DNA of 8,046 bases from assembly GCA_019352125.1 (NCBI GenBank), contig JABBNV010000012.1:1-8046 (forward strand), given 5' to 3'. Below are positions 1-5,431 of the stretch, piece after piece. Under the pieces are notes generated by a model that saw only the letters and a program-made list of their open reading frames with translations, did no database searches and was not told the origin of the DNA. Within the stretch, counting starts at the first letter, position 1; the number at the start of each line of letters is the position of its first letter. This DNA comes from Acidobacteriota bacterium (lineage in GTDB: Bacteria; Actinomycetota; Actinomycetes; Actinomycetales; Micrococcaceae). The position numbers and the translations under genes are program-made.

Positions 1-298
1 GGAAGTGGATCGAATATGCAAGACGCTTGGACAACGCACGGTTAAGCTGGTCCGTCAGGGAGGCAATTACCTTCGCGACGCCGTCGTCCTCCCCATCAGG
101 ATCCAAGGGAAAGTTAAGCGGGGCGCCGTCGCCCTGCGCCGCGTAGTGCGTGACGTCCACGTAAGCGCACGCCAATTGCACGCCGAAACGTTGCGCAAAC
201 TCGGCTGCACGCACAGCCACCGCTGCTGGCTGGCCGGGGATCACTCCAACCAGCACCGGCCCCGACAGCGGGGGAACTCCCTCAAAATCAGCACTCAT
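1..298 (-). CDS. Universal stress protein family (UspA-like), 5' part, runs off left edge
   Basis: The frame opens with ATG at 298-296 and stays open for 99 codons to the left edge without a stop, so only the N-terminal part is present. The protein begins MSADFEGVPPLSGPVLVGV and continues with PGQPAAVAVRAAEFAQRFG and VQLACAYVDV. This is the beta1-alpha1-beta2 pattern of the UspA fold: a hydrophobic strand, a loop, an amphipathic helix, then a second strand ending in a D. Usp proteins are small cytoplasmic proteins, some of which bind ATP and support stress survival. The acidic residue often found after strand 1 in ATP-binding members (VGVDGS type) is replaced here by VGVIPGQ, so nucleotide binding is uncertain. 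The C-terminal glycine-rich ATP loop lies outside the window. The gene starts 9 bases after the SGNH hydrolase stop, so co-transcription is likely. No strong Shine-Dalgarno is seen. The family call is by pattern only. Confidence 0.72.
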   Translation of the reverse strand, partial: MSADFEGVPPLSGPVLVGVIPGQPAAVAVRAAEFAQRFGVQLACAYVDVTHYAAQGDGAPLNFPLDPDGEDDGVAKVIASLTDQLNRALSKRLAYSIHF

Positions 299-307
299 AA
301 TCTAAGC

Positions 308-1327
308 CTACGCTGTGAAGAACTCGCTCAGCGGGCTGCCCGCCGGGCTATACAACAACTCGGCTAACTGCGGGCCTAACCGCTCTGCCATCAGACGGTA
401 GCCAGTAGTGTCCGGATGCAAGGAATCAGGCATTCGTTCCTCCGCCTCCGCAGGTGAAAAGACGGCAGCTCCATCGATCAGGTGCAACTGATCATCGCCC
501 TCTGCTTGGAGCCGCCGCACTGCTGCCACTGTTGCCTTCCGATAGTCAGAGAGCGTCCAGCCAAGTGGCCCTACCTCTTCTTCCCTAGGTACAGACAGCA
601 CAGGGGTGATCATGGCGATGGGCGTCTGGAGATGCCCGTCGCGCACCACCTTCAGAAATGCGCGCACCGCCCCGGGGTACGTCCGGGGGCTATACGCTCC
701 GGCGTTGTAGACATTGATACCCACTGAGAGGGAAATCAGGTCCGCACCGGTGGCGGCGATAGTGCTGCTCACGGCGTCATCCAGGTAGCATTCCCCCGCG
801 AAGCCCAGGCTGGTCAACCTCCAGCCATTTTCCCGTGCCACCAGCGCGGGCCACGTTTCTGATGGGCCGTCGGCTTCCCTGCAGTGCGTTATAGAACTTC
901 CATAGGTGACCCAGCGAGCCCCGCGGGCTGGCGTGAGAGCAACATCGGCACCCTCCAACCGCACATCGCGTACGCGTAACTGACCAAATTGCGGAAGCCA
1001 AAGTTCCACGGAAGAGCCGCCCTGGAGTGGGCCCAAGTCCACCTCATGGAATTGGCTACCCACGGCCGGCAATCGGTGGGCCAAGCGGCCGTTGACCAGC
1101 ACATCGTACGACGAGGCCTCGGCGTCGCCCTCCCCCTCGATGAAAAGCTTTCCGCCTGCAGCCGTCCATTGCGCCCGGACACCTGCAGGCATGGTTGCAA
1201 TTCTGGCGAGGTTGTCCGTGGCTGGGGGCAGAAGTTCAGTGTCATCAAGGCGGTTAAACGCAGTCCAGCCGTCGTCATCTTGATTAGTTGTGAACACACC
1301 GCGCCACTGCGCCGCTACCGAAACCAT
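308..1327 (-). CDS. SGNH/GDSL-family hydrolase with N-terminal accessory domain
   Basis: This complete 339-residue protein has all SGNH catalytic blocks in its C-terminal half. Block I is YGSSIT (142-147), with Ser145 as the likely nucleophile in the GDS position. Block II is GFAG (175-178), block III is GIN (203-205), and block V is DSLHPD (301-306), with Asp301 and His304 completing the triad. Residues about 1-135 contain no catalytic motif. They resemble the beta-rich N-terminal domain of two-domain SsfX3-like GDSL esterases/acyltransferases, which is a family inference. No signal peptide or membrane segment is visible, so it should be cytoplasmic. Such enzymes cleave or transfer acyl groups; the substrate cannot be read from the sequence. 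The start is ATG at 1327-1325. No good Shine-Dalgarno precedes it, but an AT-rich TAGATT lies just upstream, so a leaderless transcript is possible. The gene is 37 bases after the small TPR-like membrane protein gene and 9 bases before the Usp-like gene. Confidence 0.85.
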   Translation of the reverse strand: MVSVAAQWRGVFTTNQDDDGWTAFNRLDDTELLPPATDNLARIATMPAGVRAQWTAAGGKLFIEGEGDAEASSYDVLVNGRLAHRLPAVGSQFHEVDLGPLQGGSSVELWLPQFGQLRVRDVRLEGADVALTPARGARWVTYGSSITHCREADGPSETWPALVARENGWRLTSLGFAGECYLDDAVSSTIAATGADLISLSVGINVYNAGAYSPRTYPGAVRAFLKVVRDGHLQTPIAMITPVLSVPREEEVGPLGWTLSDYRKATVAAVRRLQAEGDDQLHLIDGAAVFSPAEAEERMPDSLHPDTTGYRLMAERLGPQLAELLYSPAGSPLSEFFTA

Positions 1328-1364
1328 ATGACTAATCTAATGGGTTCTGCAGGCCGTTCAGTGC

Positions 1365-1799
1365 CTAAACGAAGAGCTTGATCGCGTCTCGCATGGCCGC
1401 GCGAGCCCGCTTGCGGTCCCCCGCTGCATCGTAGGCGCAGGAGAGCCGGAACCAGGAGCGCCAATCATCGGGCGCAGCCTCCGCTTCGGCTTGGTACTTC
1501 TTGAATTCTTCATCTGCGGCCTCCCGGACAATCCGGCCACCAGGTGTGCGTGGAAGATTGTCCACAGGCAGCCCGCCCTCACGTTCAAGGACCTTGGCCA
1601 TCTGTTCCGTTCGAGCCCCAAACATGAGCTCGCGGATGAGCGCCCAGGCACCCACAATCGGCAGCAGCAGGTAGCCAGCTCCCAAGGCTTTGGACAACGG
1701 ATTGGGGTCTTGCAGCAGCCAGATAGCGCGCTGCACCATGATCACTAAGTAAAAGACGAGCAGCAGGCATACCGCGCCGACCCAAATTTTGGTCTTCAT
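1365..1799 (-). CDS. Small membrane protein with C-terminal TPR-like motif, function unknown
   Basis: This 144-residue protein has two predicted membrane helices, at about residues 5-24 (VGAVCLLLVFYLVIMVQ region) and 39-57 (ALGAGYLLLPIVGAWALI region). A charged soluble tail follows. Residues about 98-142 form a helix-turn-helix with TPR-like spacing: W-x-x-W-F-x-L-x-x-A-Y-x-x-A-G-D, then R-A-R-A-A-M-R-D-A-I. A single TPR unit is short of the usual three or more, so it may oligomerise or cap a partner. Its ATG (1799-1797) begins one base after the dapB stop codon, which implies translational coupling and membership of the dapB transcript. I do not recognise a named family or a known function. 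Similar small proteins sit beside dapB in related actinobacteria as far as I recall, but this was not checked. Confidence 0.8.
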   Translation of the reverse strand: MKTKIWVGAVCLLLVFYLVIMVQRAIWLLQDPNPLSKALGAGYLLLPIVGAWALIRELMFGARTEQMAKVLEREGGLPVDNLPRTPGGRIVREAADEEFKKYQAEAEAAPDDWRSWFRLSCAYDAAGDRKRARAAMRDAIKLFV

Positions 1800-1800
1800 C

Positions 1801-2559
1801 CTAAGCGTCCAGATCCAGGTAGCCGTCCAGGCCCACGGTGAGCCCGGGACGAGACGCTACCTTACGCACTCCCAGGAGCACGCCGGGCATAAATGACTCG
1901 TGGTTGTAGGAATCATGTCGGATGGTTAATTGCTCGCCAAATCCACCGAATAGGACCTCTTGGTGGGCGGTCAGGCCAGCCAGCCGTATGCTGTGGACCG
2001 GAATCCCGTCCACTTCTGCGCCGCGGGCCCCGTCCATAGCCGTTTGCGTTGCATCGGGGGCGGCGGGTGTTCCCGACGTTTTACGGGCGTCAGCAATGAG
2101 CTGAGCAGTCCGAATTGCAGTGCCGGACGGTGCATCAACCTTACGGGTGTGGTGGAGCTCAATGATCTCCACAGAGTCAAAGTACTTGGCGGCCTTCGCA
2201 GCGAAGGCCGTAGCCAGCACTGACCCCAAAGCAAAATTGGGGGCAATCAACACGCCGGTCTCCGGATGTTGTCCCAGTAACTCCGCGAGGGAGGCCAGCT
2301 TGGCTTCAGTCCAGCCGGTAGTCCCCACCACGGCGTGGATGTCATGTTCGACGGCGTATCGGACGTTAGTTTCAGAGGCGTCCGGTACAGACAAATCAAC
2401 GGCAATCTCCGCCTTGGCAGTGACCAATTGGTCAAGCGAATCTCCGCGTCCCAGAGTTGCCACCAGCTCCAGATCCGGGGCATCTTCCACAGCCTTGACC
2501 GCGGCCTGGCCCATTCTGCCCTTGGCTCCCAGAACTGCTACGCGTACCCGATGTGTCAT
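1801..2559 (-). CDS. dapB: 4-hydroxy-tetrahydrodipicolinate reductase (DapB)
   Basis: DapB reduces the DapA product to tetrahydrodipicolinate with NAD(P)H in the cytoplasm, on the route to meso-diaminopimelate and lysine. The 252-residue length is normal. The Rossmann dinucleotide loop GAKGRMG is at residues 11-17, and the VVGTTGW nucleotide-contact segment at 78-83. The substrate and catalytic signature ELHHTRKVDAPSGTA is at 134-148, with the His136/His137 pair and Lys140 in place. The C-terminal segment HDSYNHESFMPGVLLGVR is also typical. The gene starts at ATG 2559-2557, only 9 bases after the moaE stop, with a weak AGG-type ribosome site formed across the moaE end. Its stop (TAG) is one base from the start of the TPR-like membrane protein. 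Expression is therefore probably tied to the upstream molybdenum cofactor genes unless an internal promoter exists. No dapA is in the window. Lysine and cell-wall precursor supply would normally make this gene essential. Confidence 0.97.
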   Translation of the reverse strand: MTHRVRVAVLGAKGRMGQAAVKAVEDAPDLELVATLGRGDSLDQLVTAKAEIAVDLSVPDASETNVRYAVEHDIHAVVGTTGWTEAKLASLAELLGQHPETGVLIAPNFALGSVLATAFAAKAAKYFDSVEIIELHHTRKVDAPSGTAIRTAQLIADARKTSGTPAAPDATQTAMDGARGAEVDGIPVHSIRLAGLTAHQEVLFGGFGEQLTIRHDSYNHESFMPGVLLGVRKVASRPGLTVGLDGYLDLDA

Positions 2560-2568
2560 GTTTCAAGC

Positions 2569-3036
2569 CTACCGGGATTCGGCTCCCACCCATTCCATGG
2601 TTCCATCGGCAAAAAACTGCTCTTTCCAGATGGGCACGCCGGCCTTGATAGCGTCCACCACGGCTGAGCACACTGCAAATGCTTCCCCACGGTGGGCCGC
2701 TGCTACAGCACACACCAACGCCGGATCGCCAATCTCCAAAGGCCCAAGCCGATGGGCCGCCCAGATCCGCACTGGTGGCGCAGCCTGTGACGCGGCCGGA
2801 TCTGCCGTGCCCAGGGCGTTCTTTGCGGCGCTGGGCACCACGTCAGCCATCACAGCATCTGCGCTCGGATGGCCCGTGTAACTTAGCCGCGCAACGTCCT
2901 TGCCGCCGTCGTGGTTGCGGACGACGCCGCTAAAACTCACCACCGCCCCGCACTCTGGCGAGTCCACCGCCGCCAAGGCCATCTCCACGGTCAATGCGCG
3001 CGGACTCAGGCCCGCGAACACAATCTCAATGCTCAT
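2569..3036 (-). CDS. moaE: Molybdopterin synthase catalytic subunit (MoaE)
   Basis: MoaE is the large subunit of molybdopterin synthase. With thiocarboxylated MoaD it converts cyclic pyranopterin monophosphate to molybdopterin by adding the dithiolene sulfurs. The protein has 155 residues, a normal length. Family features are GAVVSFSGVVRNHDGGKDV (30-48, with conserved Arg40), AHRLGPLEIGD (94-104), AAHRGEAF (113-120, His115/Arg116) and the active-site segment DAIKAGVPIWKEQFF (128-142). Lys131 and Lys138 have the seven-residue spacing of the two catalytic lysines in Escherichia coli MoaE. The start ATG (3036-3034) has a clear GAGGG ribosome site five bases upstream (3042-3046) and overlaps the end of mogA/moaB by 11 bases. 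The partner subunit MoaD is not encoded nearby. A variable stretch rich in alanine and proline at 68-88 (near AADPAASQAAPP-type sequence) is slightly longer than usual and sits between conserved blocks. Confidence 0.95.
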   Translation of the reverse strand: MSIEIVFAGLSPRALTVEMALAAVDSPECGAVVSFSGVVRNHDGGKDVARLSYTGHPSADAVMADVVPSAAKNALGTADPAASQAAPPVRIWAAHRLGPLEIGDPALVCAVAAAHRGEAFAVCSAVVDAIKAGVPIWKEQFFADGTMEWVGAESR

Positions 3037-3514
3037 GGCTGCCCTCTAACTGGTCAAAAAGGTGGTCCAACAACGGATCCAGCACGGCCAATCCGTCTCG
3101 AATTCCGCCGGAGGAACCGGGCAGATTCACTAGCAGCGTGCGCCCATTCACACCTGCGTAGCCGCGACTCAGAGCGGCCAACGGAGTGTTTTGCGCGCCG
3201 CGTGCTCGGATGGCCTCCATGATTCCCGGGATCTGGCGCTCCAGCAGCGGCAACGTCATCTCCGGGGTCAGGTCATCCGCGCTCAGCCCAGTACCGCCAC
3301 TTGTCACAATCAGCGCTGGGTGTTGCCCTAGCAGGTCATTAAGTGCGCGCCAAACAGCGTCCCCATCGGGCACTATTTTCGGTTCCAATACGATCAGCCC
3401 GTGGCCCTTCAGCCACTCGGTGATGATCGGCGCGCTGGCGTCCTGATATACCCCGGTAGCCGCCCGCGTCGAGGCTATCACCACCCCTGCCATCCGTTGC
3501 GGCTGATGTGTCAC
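3026..3514 (-). CDS. mogA: MogA/MoaB-family molybdopterin adenylyltransferase
   Basis: This family activates molybdopterin by adenylylation with ATP before metal insertion by MoeA. With the GTG start at 3514-3512 the protein has 162 residues. Motifs are TSGGTGLSADDLTPE (71-85), the molybdopterin/MPT-AMP binding signature, and NLPGSSGGIRDGL (130-142). The central region QIPGIMEAIRARGAQNTPLAALSRG is also typical. I chose GTG 3514 because it forms a GTGA overlap with the moaC stop and has a GGGGA ribosome site nine bases upstream (3524-3528). A longer reading from TTG at 3523 would put GGGGA directly against the start codon. A shorter one from ATG at 3493 has only a weak site. MogA and MoaB are hard to separate by sequence, and many actinobacteria annotate these as MogA/MoaB. 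The symbol is therefore less certain than the family. Confidence 0.92.
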   Translation of the reverse strand: MTHQPQRMAGVVIASTRAATGVYQDASAPIITEWLKGHGLIVLEPKIVPDGDAVWRALNDLLGQHPALIVTSGGTGLSADDLTPEMTLPLLERQIPGIMEAIRARGAQNTPLAALSRGYAGVNGRTLLVNLPGSSGGIRDGLAVLDPLLDHLFDQLEGSHEH

Positions 3515-3993
3515 AGGGACCAATCCCCACTCTTACCACCGGACTTGGCCAAGACTTTAACATCGGTTATTACGGCGTGCTTGTCCACCGCCTTGATCAT
3601 GTCGTACACGCTGAGGGCGGCCACGGATACGGCAGTCAGTGCTTCCATTTCTACCCCCGTGACGCCGCGCGTCCGTACGGTTGCTTCAATCACCACGGAG
3701 GTGTCCTCGAGCTGAAAATCCACCGTTGCCTTGGTCAATGGCAACGGGTGGCATAAGGGAATGAGCTCCGGCGTTTTCTTAGCCGCCATGATGCCGGCCA
3801 CGCGAGCGACGGCCAGCGCATCCCCCTTGGGGAGTCCACCCTCGGTGAGCAGTTGCAGCACCTGTACCGTGGTTTGAACCCTGGCCTGCGCTGTTGCTTC
3901 GCGAGTGGTTTCCCGCTTTTCCGATACGTCCACCATCATGGCGGAGCCATCGCTTGCAAGGTGGGTCAGGTGCGGTTGATTCTCAGCATTCAT
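3511..3993 (-). CDS. moaC: Cyclic pyranopterin monophosphate synthase (MoaC)
   Basis: MoaC rearranges 3',8-cyclo-7,8-dihydro-GTP, made by the radical enzyme MoaA, into cyclic pyranopterin monophosphate in the cytoplasm. With ATG at 3993-3991 the protein has 160 residues, a usual MoaC length. Conserved blocks are LTHL (9-12), MVDVSEKRETTREA (20-33), KGDAL (57-61), IPLCHPLPL (78-86), GVTGVEMEALTAVSVAALSVYDMIKAVDK (110-138, with the catalytic Asp131/Lys134 pair of the DMxKAxDK motif) and KSGGKSG (150-156). I prefer ATG 3993 over the in-frame ATG at 4002. It overlaps the moeA stop as ATGA, and the GGAAG at 4004-4008 lies ten bases before it but only one base before the 4002 start. No moaA gene is visible in the window, so the preceding pathway step must be encoded elsewhere. 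Confidence 0.96.
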   Translation of the reverse strand: MNAENQPHLTHLASDGSAMMVDVSEKRETTREATAQARVQTTVQVLQLLTEGGLPKGDALAVARVAGIMAAKKTPELIPLCHPLPLTKATVDFQLEDTSVVIEATVRTRGVTGVEMEALTAVSVAALSVYDMIKAVDKHAVITDVKVLAKSGGKSGDWSL

Positions 3994-5309
3994 AGCAGCC
4001 ATACTTCCACTTCTGTGCCTGCGCTGACATCCGTGACAGCGTGAGGGATCAAGATCAAGGCGTTGGCAGCGGCCAATGAGGCCAGTAGATGGGACGATGC
4101 TCCTCCCACCTCGCGCACAGTGCTACCCACAACTGACGTGCCCGCAGCTGAAAGGTCCTCAACGATGCCTCGGCGAAACTGGGTGCGGCCCGCCGGTGAG
4201 GTCAATGCGGCGTCGATTCTGGCCGTGCTGCGACGACTTGGCCTGGCACCACACAACAGTGCCAGCGCCGGCCGAAGAAACACTTCAAAGGAAACGGCAG
4301 AACTTACTGGATTACCCGGGAACCCTAGGAAGGGAACGCCGTGCACCAGCCCAATGGCTTGCGGTCCCCCCGGTTGCATCGCCACGGAGAGAAATTCCAC
4401 GTCGCTGTCTGCCAGCGCTTGTTTGACCACTTCATAGGCACCCGCGCTGATTCCCCCAGAGGTGAGAATCAGGTCCACGCCCGCCGTTGTTTCGCGTTGC
4501 AGTGTGGCCACCAATTGCTCCGGCTGGTCACGTACGACGGCGGAGGTGCGGACGTTCATGCCAGCATCCCTGAGCAGACTGGAAAGGAGGGTGGAGTTTG
4601 CGTCGTAAATCTTTCCCGGCGCCAGCTCGGTTCCGGGCTGCACCACCTCATCGCCCGTGGCCAGTACTAGCACTGTTGGTTGCCGTTGCACATCCACCGT
4701 GGCGATGCCCGCCGCTGCCAGCAAACCCAAATACGCCGGTGGGAGCCGCTGGCCGGCAGGCACCAGGGTATCCCCGGCCCGGACGTCACTGCCCTTACGA
4801 CGAATGAACTTACCCTCTTCAACGGCAGGCAGGGCCACAGAAAACGGCGTGGTGTCAGCAGTGGTTCCGGGAGGCTGATTCCGGGAGTTAACGGGCCGCT
4901 GGTCAGCGGTGGGGTAGGTTGGCGGGAATCGCGGAGGCGTAGCTTCCTCTACAGGGATCACGGCCGTCGCTCCGGGGGGAATCATGGAACCCGTCATCAC
5001 CGGAACTGCTTGGGCAGGACCATCCGCAGCGAGCGGTGCCGGGACTGACCCTGCGGGTACGGGCGCGGCGACGAGTAGTGGCGTCCCTACCGCGTACTCC
5101 CCCGCAATCACTGCGTAGCCATCCATTTGGGAATTATCGAACGGCGGCAGATCAACAGGGCTAACCACGGTGGCAGCGATGCACCGGCCCAGCCCCTCCG
5201 CCAAGGGAACAGTTTCAGTAGCCTGGCCCCCATCGTCTGACTGAAAGTTCCGAGCTAGTAAGTCCACTACTGCTTGCTGGTGCTCGGCTACGGATCGTCG
5301 CTGGCTCAT
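3990..5309 (-). CDS. moeA: Molybdopterin molybdenumtransferase (MoeA)
   Basis: MoeA inserts molybdate into adenylylated molybdopterin, the last common step of molybdenum cofactor synthesis. From ATG 5309-5307 the protein has 439 residues, somewhat longer than the 411 of Escherichia coli MoeA. Motifs are PFDNSQMDGYAV (56-67), VMTGSMIPPGATAVIPVEE (104-122), RRKGSDVRAGDTL (170-182), LATGDEV (216-222), DANSTLL (236-242), LTSGGISAGAYEVVK (282-296), MQPGGPQAIG (311-320) and FPGNPVSSAVSFEVF (330-344). The C-terminal domain ends in AGTEVEVWLL. Residues 124-166 hold a Pro/Thr-rich insertion, and the KPGKP-type motif lacks both lysines. An upstream in-frame GTG at 5387 was rejected because it lies inside the 5360-5410 hairpin and the added residues are not MoeA-like. 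The first gene of the compact operon, it ends in an ATGA overlap with moaC. The ribosome site is weak. Confidence 0.95.
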   Translation of the reverse strand: MSQRRSVAEHQQAVVDLLARNFQSDDGGQATETVPLAEGLGRCIAATVVSPVDLPPFDNSQMDGYAVIAGEYAVGTPLLVAAPVPAGSVPAPLAADGPAQAVPVMTGSMIPPGATAVIPVEEATPPRFPPTYPTADQRPVNSRNQPPGTTADTTPFSVALPAVEEGKFIRRKGSDVRAGDTLVPAGQRLPPAYLGLLAAAGIATVDVQRQPTVLVLATGDEVVQPGTELAPGKIYDANSTLLSSLLRDAGMNVRTSAVVRDQPEQLVATLQRETTAGVDLILTSGGISAGAYEVVKQALADSDVEFLSVAMQPGGPQAIGLVHGVPFLGFPGNPVSSAVSFEVFLRPALALLCGARPSRRSTARIDAALTSPAGRTQFRRGIVEDLSAAGTSVVGSTVREVGGASSHLLASLAAANALILIPHAVTDVSAGTEVEVWLL

Positions 5310-5352
5310 AGCCTTATTCTGCCCTGTTGAAAGACCTGATGCAGGGAGGACA

Positions 5353-5358
5353 TGACAA
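5353..5358 (-). promoter_or_regulatory. Possible -35 element upstream of moeA (tentative)
   Basis: On the minus strand TTGTCA differs by one base from the TTGACA consensus. It sits just after the long hairpin and about 44 bases before the moeA start, where a promoter would be expected. No convincing -10 box lies at the usual 16-18 base spacing (GTCTTT is there). A separate CAGAAT near 5315-5320 matches four of six -10 positions but would make the transcript nearly leaderless. This is position-based inference with weak support. Confidence 0.2.
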
Positions 5359-5410
5359 AGGGATGCGCCTAGCCGCCCACGCTGCACAGCGCGGCCGCAA
5401 GACGCATCCC
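5356..5410 (-). terminator. Long hairpin, likely terminator after the malic enzyme gene
   Basis: Read on the minus strand, GGGATGCG (5410-5403) pairs perfectly with CGCATCCC (5367-5360). Inner pairing is possible between GCCGC and GCGGC, and the apex carries GCTG-TG-CAGC. A short run of T (5359-5357) follows directly. The hairpin begins 21 bases after the malic enzyme stop and ends about 50 bases before moeA, so it fits a terminator separating the two transcripts. The T tract is only three bases long, common in high-GC actinobacteria, and termination may be partial. The symmetric stem could act on either strand, but no plus-strand gene ends here. Confidence 0.65.
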
Positions 5411-5431
5411 TCGCGGAGGGTCAGAGACCTG

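Noticed and set aside
2560..2568. Lysine riboswitch or other leader in front of dapB
   Set aside because: The gap after moaE is only nine bases, too short for any leader RNA.
2120..2881. Long plus-strand reading frame (253 codons) opposite dapB and moaE
   Set aside because: It lies wholly antisense to two genes with clear conserved motifs and encodes a Ser/Ala/Thr-rich sequence with no recognisable domain. It is typical of high-GC codon shadow.
5310..5387. N-terminal extension of MoeA from GTG 5387
   Set aside because: The extra 26 residues are not MoeA-like, and the start codon sits inside the stem of the hairpin at 5360-5410. ATG 5309 gives a normal MoeA N-terminus.
5310..5431. Molybdenum cofactor riboswitch upstream of moeA
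   Set aside because: The 122-base gap is mostly one simple hairpin. I could not find the multi-stem architecture expected of the Moco RNA motif.
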